Shown here piece by piece: positions 25,649-33,467 of a DNA stretch of 64,000 bases. The notes beneath the pieces are model-generated. The model saw only the letters and a list, made by a program, of their open reading frames with translations. It searched no databases and was not told the DNA's origin. This DNA is from Bdellovibrionales bacterium (GTDB taxonomy: Bacteria > Bdellovibrionota > Bdellovibrionia > Bdellovibrionales > Bdellovibrionaceae): the NCBI GenBank assembly GCA_018266295.1, contig JAFEAQ010000011.1, forward strand, positions 434,001-498,000, in the 5' to 3' direction. The translations under genes were made by a program, and so were the position numbers. Within the stretch, counting starts at the first letter, position 1. Each line of letters begins with the position of its first letter.

Positions 25649-25675
25649 AAGGGGACCAGAAGGTCCCCTTTTTTT
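25649..25675 (+). terminator. Intrinsic terminator of putA
   Basis: Arms AAGGGGACC and GGTCCCCTT pair perfectly around a 4-nt loop, and seven T residues follow. It lies 22 bp after the putA stop. Confidence 0.93.
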
Positions 25676-25688
25676 ATTGATCTAAAGA

Positions 25689-26696
25689 CTAAAACCACTC
25701 TTCGTCATCGTAATCGTCGCGGTCTTCTTCGTGCTTTGGAACCGGCACGGGATCGACAAATACCAGCGGACGCTCGACGTGCAAAACCCAGCGGGCAAAG
25801 GCGCCTGTGATCACACCAAAGATCGTACCGCCGACATGGGCTGAGTACGCGACTCCACTGCCGATCCCCTCAGGATTGGCGATCAAGCTCGTAAAATCGA
25901 CCAGCAAGAAAAGCGGAATGATCAACAAGGTTGGCAGATAAATGAAGCCGTTATGCCCCGGGAATGGCGAGATGAAATACACAAAGCGCACGCGACGGCG
26001 TGTCTCAGCCACCACGTAGAAGGCCAAGAGCGCACTTATCGACGCACTCGCCCCGACCATCGGAATCACTCCGTGACCGTTATAGAATAAAAATGCTGCA
26101 CCACCGGCGATGCCGCCTAAGAGATAAATCACTAAAAGCGCAAAACTACCCACCATGGTTTCAACCGCAGTTCCCATCACGACAAGAAAAAGCATATTAC
26201 TAAATAAGTGAGTGAGACTCGCGTGCGAAAACTGATACGTGATCCAGGTAATAGAGTTCTTATCGGCTTTATTCAAACCGAAGTTGTACATCGTATCTTC
26301 ATCGTAGAATTTCATGAAAGCCGCTGCTTGCTCGCGCCAGCGATTGATAGCGACTTGATCCCCCGTATAAGGAAAGCTCTCGGCTTGGCCCAGGAAATCC
26401 GCATCGCGAAGAGCATACGAGCCCAGGATTTCCATTTGATCATCGCTCTCGGCGTTGAGTTTGTAAATCCACGAAGCGCGGCTTGATTGCTCAAAGCTGC
26501 TGAGGTGTTGGAGATACTGATGATAGAGTTTGCCGGTAATAATCGTTGATTCTGTCTGCAAAATCTTTTGCTCTTGAAAAGCATCCGGCTGACCGGCAAA
26601 GAATAGAAAGTATATCAGAACATTCAAGGCTAGCAGCGTCCACGTCAGAGGATAGCGATGAAACTTTGAAAGAGGTTCTGGGTTAGGTAAAATCAT
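25689..26696 (-). CDS. Rhomboid family intramembrane serine protease (second)
   Basis: A 335-residue protein. A first membrane helix (WTLLALNVLIYFLFFAG) and a soluble region of about 110 residues precede the rhomboid core: HASLTHLFSNMLFLVV, the catalytic Ser in VGASASISALLAF near residue 215 and the catalytic His in AYSAHVGGTIFGVITG near 283. It ends in a short acidic tail (EEDRDDYDDEEWF). The layout matches the first rhomboid of the window without its long C-terminal region. It overlaps the end of the upstream RDD gene by 4 bp (ATGA), so the pair is coupled, here in the order RDD then rhomboid. Confidence 0.92.
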   Translation of the reverse strand: MILPNPEPLSKFHRYPLTWTLLALNVLIYFLFFAGQPDAFQEQKILQTESTIITGKLYHQYLQHLSSFEQSSRASWIYKLNAESDDQMEILGSYALRDADFLGQAESFPYTGDQVAINRWREQAAAFMKFYDEDTMYNFGLNKADKNSITWITYQFSHASLTHLFSNMLFLVVMGTAVETMVGSFALLVIYLLGGIAGGAAFLFYNGHGVIPMVGASASISALLAFYVVAETRRRVRFVYFISPFPGHNGFIYLPTLLIIPLFLLVDFTSLIANPEGIGSGVAYSAHVGGTIFGVITGAFARWVLHVERPLVFVDPVPVPKHEEDRDDYDDEEWF

Positions 26697-27940
26697 TCGA
26701 TTTCATACCGTTTCTTGAACTCTTGAAGAATTTGTTTTTCATCGGCACTCGCAGGAACACGAGAGTTCTTCTGAGTCGCCTGAGCATTCAAGATCCACGC
26801 CGCCTTCACGAGATTCTTATTTAAGAACCCCTCGAGCGGAGATTCCATCTCAAGATCCTTGATAAGACCGACCGCCGAAGCATAGTTCTTCTGATCCATT
26901 GAGTCTTTCAAAAGAAGCAAACGCGAAGACACAAGACCTAAACCCGCGCGACGCAGGATATTGCCCTTGTCTTTATCTTTAGATTTTAAGTAGTTTGAAA
27001 TCGCACAAGCCTCGGACTTCTCACTCCCCGCGCAAACGAGGTCCTGATAAGCAGCGGCTTCTTTTTCATCCTCTGCGATAACAGCCATGGCCAAATTGCC
27101 GAGAGCTTTGTTTTCGCCTTCGAGAGCCCAAACAGCCTTCTGAGCTTCGGTGTAAACGCAGGCATCGTCGGCTTCATCCGCTAAGTACATCGCCAAAGCG
27201 ACATCCAGACGCTTTTGCCCCTGATAGCGATCTGTCGGAATGCTTGGACAATAAGCCTGACTAAATGTCTTCTTACCGTTCAGACCTTCAAGGACTGCCG
27301 CTTTATAGGCTTTCCCCATCAATGCCAGCCCCATCACAAACATGAAGCCGAAGAAAATCCAAAGTGTCGAACTGATGTAACGAGTCTCGACCGCCAGTGG
27401 CAGATCCACCGGTTCATGCTTATGAGAAATCACGAGAGTGTCAGAAACTCGCTCATGAAAAGCACGACGCAGAGGATGGCCTAAGATCTCGAGAAATGGC
27501 ACTCCCATCAACAGAGAGCCAAACCACCAGCCCATTGGACGCAAGAACGATTGTGCGAAGGTCAGTTTGCGATGATCACTCAAAGCTTGCGGATAGGAGA
27601 TGACTTCCAACTGAAGAAACTTCTGCCCAGGGGTCGCCTGCCAGAAGTAGATGAAAAATGCCTGAACCAATGAAGACACACAAACAATGCCCACAACGAA
27701 GAGAGCCCAAATCACAACGGCTTCTTCAGAGTCAGAGTTTAAAAGCAAAACAGTTTTTAGATTTCTGAGCACTCCAGCGACACAAAAACTCACAACCGGA
27801 GAAAGGATAAGGAAATCCAAAATGAAGGCGATAAAGCGATCTGTGACTGGAGCCAGCGGCAGTTGCGCCGTCGCAGGTGTCGACGGTTTATAATTGCGTG
27901 GCGGATGTGTTTCTGAAAATGATAAATCCCTTACTACCAT
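26693..27940 (-). CDS. RDD membrane protein with C-terminal helical domain (second)
   Basis: A 415-residue protein. Residues about 25-180 are an RDD domain: APVTDRFIAFILDFLILSPV, then membrane helices, ATPGQKFLQLEVI and the RRAFHERVSDTLVI end. A further membrane helix near 190-210 leads to a soluble helical region of about 200 residues with four or so cysteines and TPR-like pairs. No AsmA-like part is present, unlike the first RDD protein. It is coupled to the rhomboid that follows and lies 48 bp after the gene at 27989. The start codon sits in the loop of a perfect 13-bp inverted repeat and has no ribosome site before it, so another start cannot be ruled out, although the frame is certain. 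Confidence 0.75.
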   Translation of the reverse strand: MVVRDLSFSETHPPRNYKPSTPATAQLPLAPVTDRFIAFILDFLILSPVVSFCVAGVLRNLKTVLLLNSDSEEAVVIWALFVVGIVCVSSLVQAFFIYFWQATPGQKFLQLEVISYPQALSDHRKLTFAQSFLRPMGWWFGSLLMGVPFLEILGHPLRRAFHERVSDTLVISHKHEPVDLPLAVETRYISSTLWIFFGFMFVMGLALMGKAYKAAVLEGLNGKKTFSQAYCPSIPTDRYQGQKRLDVALAMYLADEADDACVYTEAQKAVWALEGENKALGNLAMAVIAEDEKEAAAYQDLVCAGSEKSEACAISNYLKSKDKDKGNILRRAGLGLVSSRLLLLKDSMDQKNYASAVGLIKDLEMESPLEGFLNKNLVKAAWILNAQATQKNSRVPASADEKQILQEFKKRYEIE

Positions 27941-27952
27941 AAGGGATTTATC
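27921..27952 (-). promoter_or_regulatory. Perfect 13-bp inverted repeat around the RDD start codon
   Basis: GATAAATCCCTTA and TAAGGGATTTATC are separated by 6 nt. In the minus-strand transcript the AUG starts at the last stem base and lies mainly in the loop. This may be an RNA hairpin that blocks translation, or a DNA operator; the GATAAAT part also looks like a -10 box. Confidence 0.5.
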
Positions 27953-27988
27953 GGTCTAACAGTCTTAAAACTGCGGTCTAGTTATATA

Positions 27989-28618
27989 TTATTGGACAAT
28001 CTTCAAGGACAGAACTCGCCCTTGTTCATCGAGGTCAAACTGAGCATGACCGAGGTCTTTATTTGCCGAACTCATCAGTTTATAAACCTCTTTGCTGCCC
28101 TCGCGGCTTTCCAACTGGACTTTTGCATAACCCACTGTGAAAACGCTCTTGAAGATCTTCAAGAATTCCGCTTTCTCTTTGATGACCAAAGGCTGGTCTC
28201 CAGCTTGGTTTTCAGTAAAGTCGAAGCCTTCGATCTTTGCGTTGACCAAACGAGTTTTGTATTTCCCCTCAAGGAAACCAAACACCAATTCGTCTTTCAA
28301 AGTGGGCTTCACAGCCATGAGGCTTTTTGCAGACTCTTTTTCTTCAGCGAATTTTTTAGCGATTTCATGTTCCCATTTGATGCTCTCAACAGAATCGCGA
28401 TCGTCGAAACTTGCGATTCCACGGTTGCCCTCAGTGATGGCATTGACTGACTGCTGGGATTTTACAATCCATTCATTGAGGAAAACCGTCATGACCAAAA
28501 CAGACACAATCGAAAGACCCAAAACGGCTTTCTGATCCTGACCACGATCCATCAAACGCTTGCGCAATGATTTGGATTGTGGAAACTCAAGGACTTTGTT
28601 TTCTGCTTGTTTAGACAT
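27989..28618 (-). CDS. Single-pass membrane protein of unknown function
   Basis: A 209-residue protein. A basic N-terminus (about 30 residues with SKSLRKRLMDRG) precedes one membrane helix (AVLGLSIVSVLVMTVFLNEWI) and an outer or periplasmic part of about 155 residues, with a coiled region (EHEIAKKFAEEKESAKSL) and a strand domain (YAKVQLESREGSKEVYKL, AQFDLDEQGRVLSLKIVQ). GAGGGG stands before the ATG. No family is recognised. It lies directly upstream of the second RDD/rhomboid pair and probably shares their transcript. Confidence 0.65.
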   Translation of the reverse strand: MSKQAENKVLEFPQSKSLRKRLMDRGQDQKAVLGLSIVSVLVMTVFLNEWIVKSQQSVNAITEGNRGIASFDDRDSVESIKWEHEIAKKFAEEKESAKSLMAVKPTLKDELVFGFLEGKYKTRLVNAKIEGFDFTENQAGDQPLVIKEKAEFLKIFKSVFTVGYAKVQLESREGSKEVYKLMSSANKDLGHAQFDLDEQGRVLSLKIVQ

Positions 28619-28797
28619 CTACGGCCCCTCTTGTTCGACACGTGAAATTTCCGGTCGGGTTAGTCTTAATGATCTATTATAAGACTTAAGCGAATCCCAT
28701 GCCGAACCTGTACTTCACCAGCTTCTTTTAAAGTACATCTTATCGTACACTCGCTCAACATCCGACTGTAAGTTGTTAGACGTTTTAATATGAGACG

Positions 28798-30033
28798 CTA
28801 AAACAGTTGCACCGCAGTCTTCACCCAACTGTCTTCGCCATTCTGTAGCTCTCCCAAATGATAATAGAGAACTTTATCGACCTGGACTCCTGGACCTTCG
28901 ATCTTGTGGCCCCGCTTCGTCTGATAAATCGCTTCAGGCACGGAGATTTTTACGCCCTGAGACAAAGCTGGCAATGGATACCAAACACCCACCAGCAACT
29001 GACCTGCACTGGCCGAGCCGAAGATTTTTGCTCCGATATAATCCTTCAATGCCTGCGCCACCATCTCGGCCGTCGAAGCACTGCTCGAGTCGACGAGAAC
29101 CGCGACCGACGCCGTTAAGCAGTCATAGTCCTCAAAAGTTAAAAGCCGAACAAGAAAAGACTCATCCAGAATCTCCACCTGGTGTTCATCATCGAGATCA
29201 TCAGGCAATACGGCTTCTTTTTTAAGTTTGGATTTTGGCTTCCACAAATACCCGATATCCTGAGAGCCGCACATAAACGGCGACAAAAACCGAAGACCTG
29301 CGACGAAATTCCCGCCCAAATTGCCGCGCAAGTCGACGATGATTTTCTGATACTTCTTAAGTTCTGCGATCTGCTTTCGCCACTGATCTTTTTCAAAATA
29401 CTCCGCACGGAAAGAAGGGACAACGAGCCTTGCCGTGCGCTCTGAAACCCGCTCGACGCGGGGGTTTTCTTCGCGCTTAATTTCTTTTGCGACGATTTTG
29501 TATTCAGTGATTTTTTTATTCCTGACAATAAGGTATTTGCCCGAGGTTTTCTCTGCGATTTCCGGAGTGCCGAGGTCATCGTTAATTTGGTAAATGATAT
29601 CACCCATGCGAAGGCCGACAGCCTCCGCCGGGGAATTGCGGTGAACTTTAAAGATGACAAGCTCCCCTTCGACGTAGCCGGACTCTATACCGGTCTCTGT
29701 ACTCTCGCCGCTCCAGACTCGTTTTGACTCGGCAGCATTGTAAATCACTAAGTGAGAGGTGTGGAGTGCCGAGAATTGATCATTGAGATCTTCGATGATG
29801 TTGCCGACTGCGGTATCTGGCTGAACAAGTTCGGAGCGCTTCAAACAATTCTGGCCCCAAGTTCGGACCGTGTCGCCATTCATGTAGATGTGCTCGGTCA
29901 CGAAATGGCAAATCTGTGCATAGGCGTTGACGGGTTTTGCTTTACGAACCGTCCAAACACCGAAGGCTATACACAGTAGTAAAAATAAAAAGCCAGGAAT
30001 CCATCCTGGCTTTTCGAAGACCTTCATCTTCAT
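28798..30033 (-). CDS. S41 family C-terminal processing peptidase
   Basis: A 411-residue protein anchored by an N-terminal membrane helix (PGFLFLLLCIAFGVWTV). A PDZ-like segment at about 120-165 (IFKVHRNSPAEAVGLRMGDI) is followed by the S41 catalytic core: VDLRGNLGGNFVAGLR, the catalytic Ser in VDSSSASTAEMVAQAL, then a Lys region (FGSASAGQLL) where the family has its general base. CTP/Tsp proteases trim envelope proteins in the periplasm. It lies 11 bp after the Fis-type regulator gene and its first codons contain a strong terminator hairpin; no ribosome site is seen before the ATG. Two in-frame ATGs (30033, 30027) are possible. Confidence 0.88.
   Translation of the reverse strand: MKMKVFEKPGWIPGFLFLLLCIAFGVWTVRKAKPVNAYAQICHFVTEHIYMNGDTVRTWGQNCLKRSELVQPDTAVGNIIEDLNDQFSALHTSHLVIYNAAESKRVWSGESTETGIESGYVEGELVIFKVHRNSPAEAVGLRMGDIIYQINDDLGTPEIAEKTSGKYLIVRNKKITEYKIVAKEIKREENPRVERVSERTARLVVPSFRAEYFEKDQWRKQIAELKKYQKIIVDLRGNLGGNFVAGLRFLSPFMCGSQDIGYLWKPKSKLKKEAVLPDDLDDEHQVEILDESFLVRLLTFEDYDCLTASVAVLVDSSSASTAEMVAQALKDYIGAKIFGSASAGQLLVGVWYPLPALSQGVKISVPEAIYQTKRGHKIEGPGVQVDKVLYYHLGELQNGEDSWVKTAVQLF
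29981..30014 (-). terminator. Intrinsic-terminator hairpin inside the S41 peptidase 5' coding region
   Basis: On the minus strand AAAAGCCAGGA and TCCTGGCTTTT pair perfectly around TGGAT and lead straight into TTTTTATTTTT. It covers codons 7-18 of the peptidase and so lies between the regulator gene and most of the peptidase gene. It could end the regulator transcript, or attenuate the peptidase depending on translation. Confidence 0.7.
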
Positions 30034-30044
30034 AATAGGGAATA

Positions 30045-30482
30045 TTAAGCCGCTCTCTTCTTACGAGCTTGTGACGGATCGATGTGATATTGCTTCACTT
30101 TACGATAAAGTGTCGCACGACCGATACCCAAAGCTTTTGCTGCTTCAGTCAAATTCCCTTTGTACTGAACAATCGCATTTTCGATAGCATGAGCTTCCAA
30201 CTCATCCATCTTTTGGATTTTGTTGTCAGCTGTATAAGAGCCTGGACCTGGGAATGGCAATACATTGTTGCCACCAGTTTCGCCGCTGACTGAGCTAGAA
30301 CCAAATGCCAATGCAGGAACACCAGCAACGAGTTGCTGACGGAAGAACGGAGATTCCATTCCTTCTCTCCATTGCGTTGGTGAGTATACTTGGAAAGTCA
30401 CATCGCTGTGTTCCCATTGCTTCTTGGCATTATCGATCGCCTCAGCATTATCACTCACCATAATCATAATCGTACGAGACAT
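30045..30482 (-). CDS. Fis-type helix-turn-helix regulator
   Basis: A 145-residue protein. The first 90 residues are not recognised and contain a flexible Gly/Ser/Pro part (FGSSSVSGETGGNN). Residues about 92-135 are a Fis-type DNA-binding domain: ELEAHAIENAIVQYKGNLTE, AAKALGIGRATLYRKVKQY, as in the C-terminus of NtrC activators. The AAA+ domain of those activators is absent, so it cannot activate sigma-54 by itself. The basic tail is ARKKRAA. GGGGAGG precedes the ATG. It may be a nucleoid-type or local regulator, and is transcribed toward the S41 peptidase. Confidence 0.85.
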   Translation of the reverse strand: MSRTIMIMVSDNAEAIDNAKKQWEHSDVTFQVYSPTQWREGMESPFFRQQLVAGVPALAFGSSSVSGETGGNNVLPFPGPGSYTADNKIQKMDELEAHAIENAIVQYKGNLTEAAKALGIGRATLYRKVKQYHIDPSQARKKRAA

Positions 30483-30739
30483 TTCGTCCTCCCCTATTGA
30501 TACGTTAAACGTTCATGTTTGAATCACTTTTATCGTATCGGCGTTTCATCGTGAGAATTTAGGGGTCTCAACAAAAATATTTTGAGACAGTTTAAGCCTC
30601 GAGAAAGACTCCACAATCAACCTGTCTCACAATGGGACTTGACTTATAACGAGAATGAGCACTGGACCCAGGTCGAGTTGAATCGAGCTGAGCCCAGTTC
30701 GGTGGAAACTGACAATATTATAGAGAGCAGCACAGCCGA

Positions 30740-32404
30740 CTAGCAGCCCGTCGACGTGCCTGATGGCAATGGCTGCTGACGGCAACGAGGCTGACCTTCC
30801 GAACATTTCAAGCGCAGGTGGAAGTGATTGTCATGGCCTGGCGCTGATGTATTCAAGCTGCGCAATGTTCTGAATGCCACACTTGTTGTATCACCCGATT
30901 TGAAATCACCCGAGCGAGTTGCAAATGCACAGAGATCTTTCTTAATCACCGGATCGACAAAGATGAACGCCACGATGTTCTGTTCAACAAGGGACTTAAA
31001 CAACGTCCACTGCTCATCTTCCATAAAACTTCTTACAACTTTCGAAGACTCAACAGCATCATCAAGACCCTTTTGCTTGTTCACGTCATCAAAGTAGTAA
31101 GAGATATCTGCATCAATACCCATTTGATGGGAGCTATGGTTACCGAGGCTACCACCCTTTTGACGAGAGACATCTCCGACTTTTGTCACATAGCCATTTA
31201 CTTTAGCTTTGTTGAACTTACCGATATTCATGAGAGCGTTCAGCATATCTTCGGTACCGTAGTAAGTCTCACGCTTCGGATAGATAAAGTGAAAGCCGAT
31301 ATCTGGAATCTTCTGTTCATAGCTATAAAGATTCGTCGCGTTTTCCAAACGGCCAACCGTAAACTTAGGATTGCCACGCTTATCATAAACAACCGAAGTC
31401 ACCGCCTGGTTCAACTTACGAAGAATCGTACCGACAATACCCGTGTTCTCAGAATCAGATTTTGTATCTGTCTTCTTATCGTCTTTTGCAGGTTGTTGCT
31501 TAGGTTCCTGCTTCGGATCTTTCTGAGTATCTTGACCTGCGTTCTGTTTGTCATCCTTCTTACCGCCGGATTTAGGGTCTTGCTTGTTATCATCTTTCTT
31601 CGGCGACTCCTTCTGTGGAGTCAAATCCGGGAAGATCACGTTCACGTCACGCTCTTGCTGACCGACGTAGAAACCACCATTTTCATTGCTGTCTGCATCG
31701 CCATCGCTATGCTCGAACTGAGAGCCGTCATCCTCATACTGCTTCTTAGGCTTCTTTGGTTCTGGCTTCGCTGGAACATCTTTAGATGGCTCTAAAGACG
31801 GTGCATTTCCGCCCGTGCCTTTGCCTGAGCCTTTTGTAGGAGCCGAAGTTGTATCCGAGTCCTCATCATGTTGAGGATAGTTCCCCTTCGTAAAATCAGG
31901 GATCTCGTTTTTGTGTGCCTGAACCTGATGATGGTAGACATAATTATTTTGGTAAACGTAGATATCGATGAAAGAATCCGCACAGTTTGCAGTCAAGCAC
32001 GTGATCTTTGCGCCCATTCGCATATTCTGAGTGGCCAAGTGGTCGTTATTAAGCGGCTTCATGTATCCCATAGCGCCGAAATCAGGATCTTCTTCAATCG
32101 TTCCTTCGACATCGACTGGGACATTCACGCGACCGACGCCGATCACGTTTACAGCGACATTACCCTTCACAGATGTCTTTGCCGTTTTGCCGTCGATAGA
32201 AAGTTTGAGGTCGTTCGATTGAACATAACCTTCGACGATGGCGAGATCGCCGACTTTGCGGGAGATATAAGGTTGCTCAACTTTTTTGATTGTGGGTTGA
32301 GTTTCTTCCTTTTGCAGTGTCACCAATGGTTCCTGAAACCCGTGCGGCGAGCAGGATGCAAAAAGGAATGCCAGTAATGGTAATAATACGATCTTACGTT
32401 CCAT
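30740..32404 (-). CDS. MepA-type murein endopeptidase lipoprotein with long disordered linker
   Basis: A 554-residue protein. The lipobox LFASCSP near residue 18 predicts a lipid anchor. Residues about 30-170 are strand-rich; about 170-310 are a disordered linker very rich in Lys, Asp, Gln, Gly and Pro; about 330-535 are the peptidase. There SLGNHSSHQMGIDADISYYF supplies zinc-binding His and Asp, and APGHDNHFHLRLKC supplies the second His group, as in penicillin-insensitive endopeptidase MepA (M74). MepA cuts D-Ala-DAP cross-links of peptidoglycan. The ATG at 32404 follows GGAG; a GTG at 32416 overlaps that site. It is divergent from an L,D-transpeptidase gene. Action on the prey wall or its own wall is inferred. 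Confidence 0.87.
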   Translation of the reverse strand: MERKIVLLPLLAFLFASCSPHGFQEPLVTLQKEETQPTIKKVEQPYISRKVGDLAIVEGYVQSNDLKLSIDGKTAKTSVKGNVAVNVIGVGRVNVPVDVEGTIEEDPDFGAMGYMKPLNNDHLATQNMRMGAKITCLTANCADSFIDIYVYQNNYVYHHQVQAHKNEIPDFTKGNYPQHDEDSDTTSAPTKGSGKGTGGNAPSLEPSKDVPAKPEPKKPKKQYEDDGSQFEHSDGDADSNENGGFYVGQQERDVNVIFPDLTPQKESPKKDDNKQDPKSGGKKDDKQNAGQDTQKDPKQEPKQQPAKDDKKTDTKSDSENTGIVGTILRKLNQAVTSVVYDKRGNPKFTVGRLENATNLYSYEQKIPDIGFHFIYPKRETYYGTEDMLNALMNIGKFNKAKVNGYVTKVGDVSRQKGGSLGNHSSHQMGIDADISYYFDDVNKQKGLDDAVESSKVVRSFMEDEQWTLFKSLVEQNIVAFIFVDPVIKKDLCAFATRSGDFKSGDTTSVAFRTLRSLNTSAPGHDNHFHLRLKCSEGQPRCRQQPLPSGTSTGC

Positions 32405-32712
32405 AGGGATCTCCACGCTTCTCTACCAAGCACGAGATGTGCCAAAACGAGACACGCACTTAGCTCCAATTAATCCATCATCCATCCATTTTCATCTGTC
32501 GAACTTTTTAAAAAGCGACCCTTTTTGTCATCCCCCGAAGCCGCAAATTGTGGGGTCTCACCTCCAGGAGGCTTCGTTTATTTCCGCGACCTACGTTTTA
32601 TTTTTTCTCAGTCGAAGGTCTTGATTTCAATTGTTTAGTCAGCAAATCCGCGCCAGCAGCCGAAAACGTCTTGTAGCCTTTGAACGCACACTGAAACCAC
32701 AAGGGGGATCTA
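32405..32712. other. Divergent intergenic region between peptidoglycan genes
   Basis: 308 bp between two divergent starts. No gene is credible; it must hold both promoters. AACTTTTTAAAAAGCGACCC near 32506-32526 has a short AT-rich palindrome (CTTTTTAAAAAG), which could be an operator. No terminator or RNA structure is clear. Confidence 0.5.
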
Positions 32713-33462
32713 ATGGTAAAAATGATTTCAAGAGTATTTCTGATGTGCAGTTTGGTATTCAGTTTCACAGCTTGTGGCAACAACTTCAGTAACCCTGGTC
32801 AAACTGCGCTCAACGATGATCCGACAACAGAGCAGCCTGGGAATTCCGCTGCCGGTGAGGGAGACACGACGAATAAGGATTTGGGAGAGTTGACTCCGCC
32901 ATCCCAAAATCAAGGCGATAAAGACGTGGCTTTGTCCAAGTATGACTACTTGGATCCAAGTCACATCGTTCCAAGCAAAGCACTTGCTGATACTGTTGCT
33001 TACTTCGAGGCCAACCAATCAAAAATCAGCAACAAAAACTACATCGCTGTGATCAACTTCGCACAAAGCTCGAAAGAAAAACGTTTTTATATTATTGATA
33101 TGAAAACCGGCAAGGTGATGGCAATCCACGTTGCTCATGGCAAAGGTTCCGATCCTGATCACGACAGTTACGCAACAAAGTTCAGCAACGTCTCTGGCTC
33201 AAACGCAAGTTCACTGGGCTTCTATACGACAGCAGAAACTTACAGCGGCAACCACGGTCTTTCATTGAAATTGGATGGACGTTCAACAACAAACTCAAAC
33301 GCTCGTAGCCGTGCCATTGTTATTCACGGCGCAGACTATGTCAGCGAATCCAGCGTGACCCAAGGCCGCAGCTGGGGCTGCCCTGCAGTCACAATGAGCC
33401 TTCGCACTCAAGTGATCAACATGTTAAAGGGCGGCGCGCTCATCAACGCAGTCTACAAGTAG
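32713..33462 (+). CDS. Murein L,D-transpeptidase catalytic-domain lipoprotein
   Basis: A 249-residue protein. The signal ends in the lipobox SFTACGN (Cys about residue 20). A flexible acidic linker precedes the catalytic domain at about 85-249: NYIAVINFAQSSKEKRFYII, MKTGKVMAIHVAHGKG, then IVIHGADYVSESSVTQ and the active-site motif GRSWGCPAV, with Cys as nucleophile and His in HGADY. This is the YkuD-like family of PF13645 type. Such enzymes make 3-3 cross-links or exchange terminal residues. GGGGG precedes the ATG. Divergent from the MepA-like gene, it gives a wall-modifying pair. Confidence 0.9.
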   Translation: MVKMISRVFLMCSLVFSFTACGNNFSNPGQTALNDDPTTEQPGNSAAGEGDTTNKDLGELTPPSQNQGDKDVALSKYDYLDPSHIVPSKALADTVAYFEANQSKISNKNYIAVINFAQSSKEKRFYIIDMKTGKVMAIHVAHGKGSDPDHDSYATKFSNVSGSNASSLGFYTTAETYSGNHGLSLKLDGRSTTNSNARSRAIVIHGADYVSESSVTQGRSWGCPAVTMSLRTQVINMLKGGALINAVYK

Positions 33463-33467
33463 TGCCG

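Noticed and set aside
31073-31795. 240-codon plus-strand frame inside the MepA-like gene
   Set aside because: Antisense of the charged linker; no start signals and the minus-strand gene is certain.
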